From Dichomitus squalens LYAD-421 SS1 (Eukaryota > Basidiomycota > Agaricomycetes > Polyporales > Polyporaceae), in NCBI RefSeq assembly GCF_000275845.1, contig NW_006766892.1, positions 49,800-113,799 on the forward strand: a stretch of 64,000 bases of DNA, read 5' to 3'. The notes under the pieces are model-generated. The model did not search any database. It saw only the letters and a list, made by a program, of their open reading frames with translations, and was not told the DNA's origin. The translations under genes and the position numbers were made by a program. Shown here piece after piece: positions 1 to 10,991 of the stretch. Position 1 is the first letter of the stretch, and each line of letters starts with the position of its first letter.

Positions 1-557
1 TGGCATCCGTACGTAAGAACCGGAAGGACACATGAGACGTAGAGCCGGCGCCGTTGCAACGGGGACAAACCCCGGAGCGACGAGCCGAGCATGCGGGTGG
101 CGATGGCAGTGGTTGAGGCACGGTTCGCCCAGAAGGCGATGTGCTTCTTCCAGGAAAGGGTGGAGTCGAGGAGGTATCCGAGGATGCGGACGACAGGCTG
201 CGGGCGTAAAGGATTGGCAAGCGAATAAGGACCGCGATTGAGAACGAGTGGGGAATCAACGTAAGGTTGTTGTGAGGCATTGTTAGGGGAGATAAAGTGA
301 ATGAGATCGGTTTTATCATGCTCGAGGATGAAGCCGAGACGGGTGAGGAGGGATTCGGCGAAGAGAAAGAGATCGTGAATGAGGGTGAGGTTTTGGGAGA
401 TGGAGGGAGAGGAGACGAGGATGTTGCCATCGTCGACGTAAAGGTGTGCGTAAGAGTGCCTGTATTGTTCGGAGTGGGAACGGAATAGGGAGTAGAGAGC
501 GTAAAGTAAGGGGGCAGCAGTGACGCCGGAGAAGGTGGGGATCGTTCGGGGTCAAGA
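1..557 (-). mobile_element. Non-LTR (LINE) retrotransposon fragment, reverse transcriptase 3' part
   Basis: On the minus strand an open frame with no stop runs from about 557 to the window edge. It carries the reverse-transcriptase active-site motif YVDDGNILVSS (near 455-425), then a conserved FxxxxxxRLGFILEHDKTDLIHF segment, a WKKHIAFWANRAS stretch and the RGLSPLQRRRLYVSC...LTYG block that follows the palm domain in fungal LINE elements. The frame is closed upstream by TGA at about 558, just where a GxPQGS-type motif would be expected, so the copy is truncated at its 5' side, which is usual for LINEs. The rest lies outside the window. The reading frame is clean over the visible part, suggesting a fairly young insertion. 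The exact clade (Tad1-like is my guess) was not tested. Confidence 0.8.
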
Positions 558-829
558 GGGCGGACTGAGTCGAGACCACGATTTTCATGGATCTCAGATC
601 ACAAATCATATCGTGATGCGACACGCACGTGCGCACATGTGGGGGGGATTTGGACGGTTTAGCCCCAAAACGGACGTGAGGCTAGTGGTACGATTCACCG
701 CAGGCCGGAACCGAACGAGCACCTAAATATGGCATGACAGTTGAAGAAGAGGCACTAAAACAAGGTAACTCGTGGTCTCCAGGAAACTCGTCTCATCACC
801 AGCATTCTAGACTCGCTCCGTCGTATTCT

Positions 830-2673
830 TCACTCGAGAGTTGGCGGAGAGTTACCGCTGCCTACAATGACCCATGCACCCTCACTCCAAACGTCGTTGA
901 TCGTAAGGAAGATCGTCGCAGGACCAGGTGGGTAGACGCGACCATTCGGGGGCGTTACGAATGTGAGCGACTGGCCGTCAGGAGCGATTGTGCCTTCCAT
1001 GAAAACGAGCCGAGCACTGGAGTGGAAAGCGTGGCTGGAAAACCCGAGGTCCATCAGAGAAACTGAACACGATCAAGGGTGAGCATAACTGCAATAATGC
1101 CCGGGGTACGACGACGTACTCTGGACCTTGGCCTTCGAGTTGCGCAGCGAAGCTGGGATCGACACGGGGACGGTAACGCTGCTGTTGAATGGGATCTTCG
1201 CAGGCGCGCTGAGGATTTTCGGGCGGTCGACGACCATGAACGGAGGGTCGAGGGTCTGCACGCGAAGCTCGCTTGGGAATTTGAGGCCTGGGCCAGTCGT
1301 AAAGTTGCCGTTCGGGTTACTGCCAGCGATGAGGAAGTTCCCCTGAGGCGTGAGCGTGATACTGGAGTGGTACACACGCGCGATGTCAGAGGTCGGCAAG
1401 CCCTTGTTGCTGATGCGTTGGCCGAGGGGCAAGTCGGGCGTGTACAGGGAGGGTGTCAGAACGGCGTGGTCAGCGTTCGAGCTGCCGATGGCATCGGGGA
1501 CCTGGGCCAAGGCTGCGAAGCCAGTGCGGGCGCCGTTAGCGATGAGGACCTGTCCGTTGGGGAGATGGACTAGCTCAGGCATGGTGCGCCCCTCGAGCAT
1601 GTGCTCAACCTCCCAACCCTTCGCGATGCCCTCAGGAGTGAGCGTGATACGAGAGCATTGAGAGGTAGCAGGGAATTGCGAAGAGAGGTTCGCAGGTTGA
1701 ATAGAGGGATCCACCGCGGTACCGCCACAAACGAGGACTTCCGGGACGAAATCAGGAGGAGAGAGCGGGAGGAGGATCGCAGAGCCGTCTATGGGGTTGG
1801 TGACGCGGACATTGTTCGGAATGTCCGGAAGGATGGTCTCCGTGTTCGCCTCGACGTCGTAGATGATCGACTGGTTGTTGGCAACCATGAAGACCGTGCC
1901 ATCGGGCAGGGCCAGGACTCTGCGGGGCATACCGTGAGTACTATCAGAGAATATATGAGAACGACGGTGCGTACCGTGGGAACAGGTTAGCGGGAAGACT
2001 CCGCTTCAAGAACTCGGAGGGTCGGGGAGTACTCTCCTTCGGTGGGAAGAACTCGAAGCTGAGCGCCGGGTCGATGTTATAGAATGCCGCGTCTTCGTGC
2101 ATTCCGCCAACAATCAAGAGGCTACCGTCGAAAATGCGAGCGGTGGATGGATACCAGCGCTTCTCAAGGAGATGGAGGTTGGCAGGGTCCTCGAATACGG
2201 TACAGCCCTCCCCAGTCGGGGAGGCACAGGGCTCGAAGATACGGATTGCTTGTTGTCCAGGTTGGATTCCAGGGTTTCCCGGAAATCCGTTCGGATCGCC
2301 ACCGATGCTCACCTAGATGAGAGACTATGATAAAAGACTGCCTTTTGGTGAAGTAGTTGTGGACGCATACCAAGGTACCGTTACTGAGTAGAGCGCCACT
2401 CGCACAGAACGAGTTGGTGATCAGATCCAGCGGGGTGACGGTGTCTGTCTCGAGGTTCCAGAGCGCACCCCATGCCGAGTGGTTGTTGATCTGCAGCGGA
2501 TCATTGGAAGCGCGGTCAAACCACAGGACAAGAGTGGGCGAAACAACGATGGACTCGAGAGCGACGATCCCGGATGTTGTCTGTTTGAGATTGAACGACC
2601 ATCCCGGAGCTGAGGGCGCCGCGCTGGAGAGGGTAGCAAGAAGGGGAAAGAGGGGGAGCAGTGACCAGTTCAT
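830..2673 (-). CDS. glx: Glyoxal oxidase (copper radical oxidase), copy 1
   Basis: Four exons (2673-2371, 2312-1975, 1919-1120, 1062-830) with GT/AG introns of 55-58 bp encode 557 residues, nearly the 559 of Phanerochaete chrysosporium glyoxal oxidase as I recall it. A secretion signal ([20 protein letters not shown]) starts the protein. The copper-radical residues are all visible: Cys90 in NSFCASG, Tyr155 in KRWYPS, Tyr397-His398 in ARVYHSS and His491 in FSSHAFH, in the family's order and spacing. The protein ends SGNSPPTLE. Members of this family are secreted and oxidise glyoxal, methylglyoxal and related aldehydes with O2, supplying H2O2 to lignin and manganese peroxidases. A GTG three bases upstream of the ATG is not used as start. 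Identity as glyoxal oxidase rather than another copper radical oxidase is strong; substrate preference is inferred. Confidence 0.93.
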
Positions 2674-2745
2674 CACGTCGACCTGAAGTTGAGATAGGGG
2701 AACGATGTGGGCTCACGTCGTTGACAAGGGAAGGCGACATAGCAG

Positions 2746-2753
2746 CTTTTATG
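2746..2753 (-). promoter_or_regulatory. TATA-like box of glyoxal oxidase copy 1
   Basis: Minus-strand CATAAAAG lies 73-80 bp before the start codon at 2673. The other three glyoxal oxidase copies have a TATA box in the same setting. Confidence 0.5.
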
Positions 2754-4689
2754 TGCTGCACACAGTTCCCATACTTTATGTCCATGTGAGGCTTCGAACG
2801 ATGCAATGTGAGACCCGTTGCTCACCTGTGTATGAAGGCTCTCCGTCGTTGCCCGTGAGGCAGTAGATGTTCACGCATCGAAACCTGCAGCCGCGGGACG
2901 TATCATATGCAATGTTGCTTCGTGACTAGGGAAAAGGATTCCGACAATTCGACATTCAGAGAAGTGGCGCGTGCGCTTGCAATAATCTGTCCACGCCTTC
3001 CATGTCGTGAGATCAGGGGCTTGGTTTCAGCATATCTGGGGCAGGATTTGAAGACCAGTCTGAAGAGACATGCAAGAATCTCCCTTGCATGTCTTGGCGT
3101 TTTCCCAACGCTGGTGCAAAGTGTCCTGATATGTACCGGCGGAGTCAGTGCAGCCCATGTCGTGACCTGTCCGTAGGACAACGTACCGAGACTACCCGCT
3201 ACTCCATTTTCATCCACTTGTCTGGAAGCTTGTACAAGTGACCGGGCGGCCGCTATGGATACACGGAAGCGTCAGGAGCAGCTTCCTACCGTACATGATA
3301 GCTTCCAGTTTCCACGGTGTCCCTGACTGTAGTAACGATACCCAGGCCACAGAGAGTTGATTGACGGAGGCAGCAGCCAACACGTCCTTGCGGACATACG
3401 ACAAGTTCCTTATTCACCTCGTCTCCGGCTGCCCGATGAAGCTATGAACGAAGAACATCACCTATTATTGGATTATAGCTTTGTTCAGTCAGCAGCTACC
3501 TGCTTGAACCATGTGGTACGCGTGGGCAGATACCGAGATCGTCGCGCTCAAGCCAGCTTAGCCGCGGGAAGAGAAGTCCTGACAGCCTCGCCCCGAGCCG
3601 TACACTGGGAGGAGAAATGCCACGTGACAGACGTTGTGCCGGACCGGGCTTTTGAAGACAGTCTCCGAGTCATAAGTACTAGTAGCAAGCGCTTTGGTTG
3701 AGTTGCATTGTCAATTTACGCGCCAGCATGAGCAACATTGACCCTCGCGCACGTTCAACGAACAAATCCACAAGCATGTACGGAATGCAGATCGCTTCAC
3801 CTTGGTTGCTTATCCGTATGCGTTTCAGGTCCATCTCAATCTTAGGGAAAGCTTCGGCGGTGCGAGGAGGATGAAGTTTCCAGCGAGAGAAGAGAAGAAC
3901 CAATCGGCCCACGTAGTCCTTCCTGCTCCTGTCCGGCCTTCGGCCTCGTCGCACTCACCGCTCTTTTTTGCCGGTAGGATATGGCCTCGATTCCTATGCC
4001 AAGTACCATTGGCAGAGGACTGCCTTGGCCCTTGGGGGTGCATCGGACGGGAAAAGAACCTCAGTACGTCAAGGCAGGCAGGCCTCCTTACAGAAAGAGA
4101 CACAGGCGCATTCAGATGGAATTCGCGATCTCCGAATCATCGGAGCCAATGTTGTCTTCTCAGTGCTCAGCCGCCTCAGCGCTCCGAGTTTCCGATGCGA
4201 CAGCTTCCATGCTTGAATTGAGTCATTCCACCGGTGCTGATTACTGGCAGATATATGGAGGTGGCATGCATTTGTACAGTAACAGCAAGGGACGTCTCCA
4301 GCCGGGTCTCATTACGATCTCTCATACATGGCGCCTCCTGCCAACCTTCAAAACCTGACAGCTGCACAAGTTCAGCGCTGTCCCACACTGCTTGTGTCGG
4401 CGTTCAAAGTAGCAAATGATCCCGACGAGGACGATGAGCACGCCGCAGAAGCCACGGTATGCATATGTCCACTGTAATCCTTGTTTGCTAAGCTCAATAC
4501 ACTTTGAGCACGCCACGACACAACCCCAGAAAAACGCTTTGGATTCAAAAGTGAAGATATGGTGATTCCGGGAGGCACGTCGCATCCGACACCGCTCGAC
4601 AGGACGACTGAGGCCGCTGCAGACATCTCTCCCACATTTACATGACCACGCTGCCATTCTCCTCCTTCCAGACCATCTTGTATCCTGCA
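2754..4689. other. Intergenic, no recognised gene
   Basis: Short open frames occur on both strands (for example 2903-3217 minus, 3802-4221 plus), but none has a recognisable motif, splice structure or signal peptide. No RNA gene or clear repeat was seen. Confidence 0.5.
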
Positions 4690-5933
4690 ATGTACCTTCG
4701 TATCCCCAACCTCCTCTCCCGGTGGAGGTGGAAAGGGAAGATCAATCCCTTGCACGAAGACGTTTCCGCCGAAGGCAACGCCTGGTTCCGCTCGTTCGCT
4801 CCACTCACCCCCAAATCACAGCATGCTTTTGACCTCTGCACATTTGGACTATTTGCTGGACTACTGCTGCCAGATGCAGGAAGAGGTGAATGCTCGTTGT
4901 ACAGCCCTCTTTATCAGTTGCTAAACAGTTTCCCTTGCAGAACATCTCCGCACATGTCTTGACATTGTCAATGTCTTCTTCATCATCGACGAATACACCG
5001 ACGTTCAATCGACTCACGTAGTTCGAGATATGATGACATCTTGCACTGACGCCATACGGAACCCTCACATACCCCGTCCGGAGGGGGAAACCGTCCTTGG
5101 GGAGATCGTTCGACAGTACGTGATCGACGCAAGCCTCTCAGGAATACTGTCCTTACATTGTCCAGGTTTTGGGAACGTGCTTCGAGGCTCTCCACCCCCG
5201 AGGGGTCGCTTCGCTTTGTCGACTGTTTCACGCAGTACTGCGAATCTGTCATTCAAGTGGCGGAATGGCGGAATGATGGTTCCGCAGCCTTGACGATTGA
5301 CGAGTACGTTACCATACGAATCAGGGACGCCGGAGTTCTTCCAACACAGGCGATCTGCGGGCTGCACCTTTCCATTCCCCAGCACGTCTTCCTAGACTCT
5401 GTCGTCAGCGATATCATGCGTATAAGTTGTGAGCTCACCATCATTGACAACGTGAGCGCAGACACCTATGATCGTTGCTGAAACCCCCCCCCCTTAGACA
5501 TGTTCTACAGGATATCACGTCATACAACCGAGAACAGGCGGACGGCATTGGTGCCTTCAACATTGTCACTGTCATCATGCGAAGCCTCGGCCTTAGCCTT
5601 GACGGTGCCATTGACTGGCTGGAGCAGCGGAACGAGGTGCTCGTGGACACGTTCTATGCGCAGCTTGAGGCCGTTCCGTCATTCGGTCCGCAGGTGGATG
5701 CACAACTCCGAGAGTATCTCGACTATGTTGGGAATACGCGACGGGCCGTATGGGATTGGTCATTCGTTAGCGGACGTTACTTCGGTGATAGAGGGTTGGA
5801 CTATGCGAAGACAGGACTAGTGCCCCTCATACCAGCCAAGACACGGAATAACACCGAGACGGTCGTTGAGGTGCTCATCATGGAGGAAGAGCTAGCGAAG
5901 TGGGACGGGGCCGGTTTGGGCAAGGCTGCCTGA
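4690..5933 (+). CDS. Sesquiterpene synthase, copy 1
   Basis: Four exons (4690-4885, 4941-5115, 5166-5451, 5511-5933) give 359 residues, the usual size of a basidiomycete class I sesquiterpene synthase. The enzyme cyclises farnesyl diphosphate in the cytosol. Both metal-binding motifs are intact: DEYTD at residues 82-86 and the NSE motif NDITSYNRE at 219-227. A GRYFG segment carries the conserved Arg-Tyr pair near the C-terminus. The start at 4690 puts MYLRIPNLL at the position where relatives have xYLPDTL, and it has a purine at -3; an upstream ATG at 4642 would add 16 residues. Exon 2 has exactly the length (175 nt) of exon 2 in the second synthase at 24427-25762. The family resembles protoilludene-type synthases, but product prediction from sequence is unsafe. 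No P450 or other pathway gene sits next to it. Confidence 0.88.
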
Positions 5934-6290
5934 TTCTACAGCGGGCACATATCAATTTTTTGCAGTTACAATTAGCTGTTTGTCATGTATCGTATGCTTG
6001 GTGTCGACTCGATCTAGAGGTTGAGGTTGGTGGCTGCCATTTGGACGAAATGCAGGGGCGCATACCTTCTTTTGGCAACCCACTTACCGGATTTGCTTCG
6101 GGCACTCTATGGCGCCTAGTAGTCGACCCGGTCGCGGCTGCCACCATCCATCAAGTCGACCCGAACCCTGCACTCGCGTATTTTTTACTTAAACAATCCA
6201 AATACGAACGATCTCTTGCTCTGTACGAGTAAAGCAAAAGGTTGCCAAGTCTATCACCACTTGCTCCAGCGGGTCTCACGTACTGACTGA
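5934..6290. other. Intergenic between terpene synthase and next gene
   Basis: No motif or gene recognised; presumably holds the synthase 3' end and the promoter of the downstream plus-strand gene. Confidence 0.4.
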
Positions 6291-8018
6291 ATGTCATTCT
6301 CGTTCCTGGATCGATTCAGGTCGAGCTTCAACTCACAGCCTGAGGAATTTCCGGGAGACATGCTTCATCAGTCTTCCCCAATGCCACGACCCAGGTTAGC
6401 AAGAAGCCCCGTAGTGTATTTGAGATGGAACTGACCTTTCCCTATAGCAAGCGACGTCGCGAGGACGACATTCAGCCGAGCCTTCCACAGACTCTCTCAG
6501 ATGAGCTTGTCCCGACGCTAGCGAAGCACCCCAGGGTTGCACTAGCAAGCGACTTCGCTACTTTCGAGATTGGACGAGCACTTGACATGCCAGCTTTGTT
6601 GCTGCAGCCCCTTGCAACACAATGGAACACGGATGCGGCTGGCGCTGCGCTCCCGACGGAGCCGACGGCCAACGAGATTACAACCGCTGCAGACAACCAA
6701 TACGAGAACTCTGACTCTGTCCTTGGCAACCTCTTGGAGCTTCTCGACCTCAGTGAGTTGCAATCGGCTGCTGCCATTGAAACTCGCTTCAGTCAGATAG
6801 CCTCCGAATTGCTTCATAATTATCGAGTAGAAATCCAAAGCTCCGTAGGCACAGAGCACTTGGAGATCTTGGAGGCTGAGTTCTACCTTTGGAAGACTGG
6901 GTGCCACGAAGACCCGTTTACTCACGCCAGTCCGGAACAGAGCCAACGCGGACGATGGTGAGTTTTCCCCAGGCCAAAGGCTTCCTTGGGCGTGCCCGTG
7001 ACGTCTAATATGTCGTCAAAGGTACTTCCACAGGCCGCCCACTCGGGGAGCCTCAGGCGAGCTTGCGATGGCAACAACCGTAACGCACGCCGGGTACCGA
7101 GGCGGCACACGCAAAGGCGTCGACGTCACTCTCGGACGCGCGCCGCCTGCTGTCGCCTCGAAGTACTTCCCCCACAAAACTCAGGCTTCCAGCTCTGGAG
7201 CGAAGTTGGAAAAGAGCGCCGATATCGTCCGCGGCGGCGCCCTCCTGCGATCCGTCAAACGAGTCAGCGACGGGAAGGTCATCTCAGGGCCGTCCCTCCT
7301 CGTCGACGAAGTTCTCCGTCTGAGCGGTGCGAAAGAGATCGCGGAGCTCGTCACCGTCAACTGGAACGGCGATATCTCTGCCTTCCCCCACTCTGACCCA
7401 ACAGAACATCCCGGTCAGCTGTCCACCTCATCCACACCAACACGCATCTCGACGATGTATCTCGTCCGCGCCCCAATGCCAACCCCCACGGAGAACAACC
7501 GCAGGTCACACAAGAGCGATAAAGACGCGGTCGTCGACGGCAAGCTGCGCATCTTCCGCTCCCCACGCATCGGCCTCGACATCTCGCACCCCTCTATCCT
7601 TCTGCCCGCCTCTAAGTCCCCTTCTTCCTCTGTAGCTGCGCTCAATCACCCGCGCGTTAAGTTCATCGCTCAGCCATATCGCTTCTTCGTCTCGCCCTAC
7701 CTCCTGACTGCCAATGGGCGTGGGCAGACATTCGTAGGAGTGTACGACGCCCTGGTCGCTCGGGGCCACTGCGAGAACGACAAGGAGCTTCTGGGAGAGA
7801 TTGTTCGCCTGACCGGGGTGAAGGGTCCTACTGCGACCAAGTACCTTGCTGAGCTACGGAAGGGGTTAGCAGAGGGCGAGCTGACTGAGTGGGTCGGGCC
7901 AAAGGGGAAGATTGTAACGTCATCGATCACAGCGTGGTTGAGGATGATCGGAACCTTGCGAAGGCTGACATCGGCGACAAGTACGGAGCAGAAAGGAGAT
8001 AGTGGGAGTTCTGGGTAA
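6291..8018 (+). CDS. Conserved protein with DPFTH and WYFHR motifs, function uncertain
   Basis: Three exons (6291-6394, 6448-6957, 7022-8018) encode 536 residues. The N-terminal 40 residues are basic and low in complexity. The core has AEFYLWKTGCHEDPFTH, then PEQSQRGRWYFHR split over the second intron, then GYRGGTRKGVDVTLG. The order Glu, His-x-DPFTH, WYFHR, GGTxKGxD is a recognisable conserved core also found in bacterial proteins; I have a weak memory of such proteins being annotated as related to 3-methyladenine DNA glycosylase, but I could not confirm this. The C-terminal part contains LNHPRVKFIAQPYRFF and a lysine-rich helix, and ends GDSGSSG. The splice joins restore the motif exactly, which supports the model. 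No operon-like partner is evident. Confidence 0.75.
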
Positions 8019-8193
8019 GAATGTTTATGGTTATACCGCTACACTACTGCACGTTAGATCGTAGTCGGGCGCAACACTTAGTCTACGCTACACCTAATCG
8101 TGACACCTCCCTTGGCGAGATACATGCTAGTAACCAATAAGTTACCCATCACCTTAGATACCGTATCAGATACCTTGTGCAACTGGGGACTTC

Positions 8194-10678
8194 TCAAATG
8201 ACGAAGCGCGCGGCCTGGCGGGCCCACACCCTGGATCGTTTGCCGTCCGCGATGTCCTGCGCATCACGCTTTTCGAGCGCCTCTTGTTCCTCTTGGCGGA
8301 GACGCAGGCCCTCTCCGGGCCCCCAGACGGCGTCCGTGTCGAGGTCGACATCCATGAGGGGGACGAAGTGCTGGCGCTTTTTGAGCCAGAAGAACTCGTA
8401 CGCCCACCAGCCGACGTAGCAGAGGACGTACACCGCAACGCCTATGTACGTCGCGACGATATTCTGCCGTGTTTGTATTCAGCGAGCTTCGGTCGGAAGC
8501 GTCAGTCATCATACGGATATGACGCACCTTGGGGTCAAACGGTGTCTCAACGACCGCAGCGTACCCTTGGGCAATAAGCATCGCCAGCGCAAGGATGATC
8601 GCCACCAACGGCAGGATAGGGAAGAGAGGCTGCGTGTACGGCAGGTCCCCGATCGGTCTACCCTGCGCCTTCCACGCTGCGCGAAAACGGAGGGAAATGA
8701 TACCGATGGTGCCCCAGACGAGCAAAGACGAGATGCCGGTGAGGTTGACGAGCCAGGAGAAGACAACACCTTCGCCCCAAATAGTCGTCAGGAAGGTGAG
8801 GAAGGACACTGCGAGTGAGAGCCTAAAACGAGGCGTCAAATGAGGTGTCAACATGAGCGCATGTCACAGAACAGGACAGGATCACAGAAGTATAAGAAAC
8901 TCACATGAGTGCGGGGACGGGGACGCCACGGGAATTTACCCATCCGAAGATGCGCGGGGCGTGGCCTTGGCGCGCGAGGGAGAGGAGCATGCGCGAGCTC
9001 GCGTAGAAGCACGAATTGGTCGCGGAGAGCACGGCAGTGAGGAGAACGGCGTTGACGACATGCGCGGCCGCGCCAAAGCCGGCACGTTGGAATACGACCG
9101 TGAGCGGGGACGCGGCGACACTCGAATCTATGGGAGACAGCCACCATTCCTTAAAACTCGCCAAGCTCCACAGAGGAGTCGAAGCGTACCGTATGCAGCA
9201 GTGAGGAGCGTGGGATCTGCGTTGTTGATGCACAACCCGATGGTGAGGATTGTAAGAATGTAGAAGACGATGATGCGGTAGAACGTCGCCCGGACCGCAC
9301 GAGGGACGGTCTTGTGCGGGCTCGCACTCTCTCCGGCCGCGAGCGTGACCAGTTCAACGCCACCGTAAGAGTAGAACGCGTAAACGAAGGTCTGTGCGAA
9401 GTTGCCGAAGCCTCCGATGAACGCCTGGCCATTTTGGAAGTTCGAGCGACCCTGCAAGAAGCAAGACGGACGTCACAGATGTGAGCAGGACATGAGGTCG
9501 AAAGGGCAGGGGGAGGATAACGCACAGGTCCGGGGTGACCACGGACGCCTCCCCAGTCGTAGATGAGGCCGACGAAGATGAAGACAATGATCATGACGAC
9601 CTTGATCATCGCGAACCAGTACTCCGACTCGCCTGAAACCAATAGTCAATTCGTGACCGAGATCAAAAGGTGGGAATATGTGCATACCGTAAACTCGCAC
9701 ATGTATAAGCTGCATGACGAATATCGGGGCGATGATGATGAGAGCCCACTGCCAGGGAGTTATGTTCGAGTCCCAATACTACCGACAGGTTAGACACAGA
9801 TGTCAACAGTAACAACTAGGCTTCACACACCTGCAAAATGACTGCTGCAGCCGTCAGCTCGCTTGCTGATAGAGATGAGTCGGTTTTAGCCTAAATCATA
9901 TCAAAGCGTTCGGCAGGCTCACGAATAGACAAACTCCTACAAAGCATGATATCATTGGCGTTGGCAAATGTCACATTTTTGAGAAGAGGAAGGGGGTACT
10001 GACCATTGTAACCAATAGTTCCATCCTTCAAAGAAAGTCAACTGCCGGCCAGGTCCTGCACATGACTCTCATGATGGACGTACCCAGAGTAAAACCAAGC
10101 GCAGGAGAGACGAAACGGGATCCGAAGACTGCGAAAGACCCAGTCACCGGGATGTACGAAGCCATCTCACCACTACGTCGGTGGCGTCTCAATATAGTGA
10201 CTGAGGAAACATTCGCTTGTGACTCACAGAGAAATGACAACACCATAGCAGAAAACACCGACGACAAAGTATGACAAGAGTGCACTACCCGGTCCTGCGA
10301 GTGCTACTGCCTGCAAAGAGAACTAAGAAAGACCTGGTAGAGAAGAAGGCAGAGGTCGCACCGAGCCTGCGCTGAGGAAGATACCGGTGCCAATAGTGCC
10401 GCCAATGGCTAAATCACAGAAGGCGGTTGAGCCCGCCCATCGCATGCATTGATGGATGAGAGGCGCTCACCGATCATGATCATATGGCGACTTTGCATGG
10501 CCCTTTTGGTCTCCTTGTCCTGGCTCGCGTCGCCGACAAAAACACGCGTCCATACCGACGTCTTGATGTCACGGAGCGATTCGGGAGGAGAACCCTTCTC
10601 GAGTCCATCGACAATGACCTCTTTGGCTTCGTCGGCGGAGTTCCAGGACGGCGTCCGTGCGGGTGGAAGGGCGGCCAT
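8194..10678 (-). CDS. Amino-acid permease (APC superfamily, YAT/Gap1 type)
   Basis: About thirteen exons on the minus strand, from the ATG at 10678 to TGA at 8194, give about 578 residues. Typical fungal permease landmarks appear in order: SRHMIMIAIGGTIGTGIF at the first membrane segment, SLGEMASYIPVTGSF, GFTLGWNYWLQW, SELTAAAVILQYW, ESEYWFAMIKVVMII, FVYAFYSYGGVELVTLAAGE, SSRMLLSLARQGHAP and a charged C-tail with DVDLDTDAVWGPGEG. Twelve membrane spans are expected. The protein should sit in the plasma membrane and import amino acids with protons. One exon is only 14 nt (9923-9936); it is needed to join NYWLQW to PSELTAAA. The gene is divergent from the Zn2Cys6 regulator at 10992, with GATA sites between them, so nitrogen control is likely. 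Exact substrates are unknown. Confidence 0.88.
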
Positions 10679-10843
10679 GTCGCCCTCGGCGGCCACAGAT
10701 GGTGGATGAAGAAGAAGGAGAGACGATTGCGAACATCTTCGGTGGCGAAGACCTTTGCCGGTGATTGAGTGCCTTCGTCGCAATATTGGGCAACGACAGC
10801 GCTATCAACGTTTCGGATTTCGAGGCCCTGGAGGCCATCGTCG

Positions 10844-10861
10844 TCTTATCTTATCTTATCT
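10844..10861. promoter_or_regulatory. Triple GATA-factor site in a divergent promoter
   Basis: Three overlapping CTTATC units (10845, 10850, 10855) read as AGATAAGATAAGATAAGA on the minus strand. HGATAR is the core site of AreA/NIT2-type nitrogen GATA factors. It lies in the 313-bp gap between the amino-acid permease and the Zn2Cys6 regulator, about 170 bp from the permease start and about 130 bp from the regulator start. Confidence 0.6.
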
Positions 10862-10991
10862 CCGGCCAAGAAGCCGCTCCGGGAGAGGAGGCTCTGGTGG
10901 CCTCGGGCCTTGTCTCAGCTCTCTTTCCGTCCTTTTGCCGTCTACCCCGCATTTCCCTGTTTCGTCTCCTAGTCGCCTATGTACACGCAGC

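Noticed and set aside
1079..1990. Long plus-strand open frames opposite glyoxal oxidase copy 1
   Set aside because: They are antisense shadows of a gene whose splice plan and catalytic residues are fully accounted for on the minus strand. The same holds at copies 2 and 3.
5470..5500. C-rich run before terpene synthase exon 4 as a frameshift
   Set aside because: It lies in the pyrimidine tract of the intron between DN and DITSYN, not in coding sequence.
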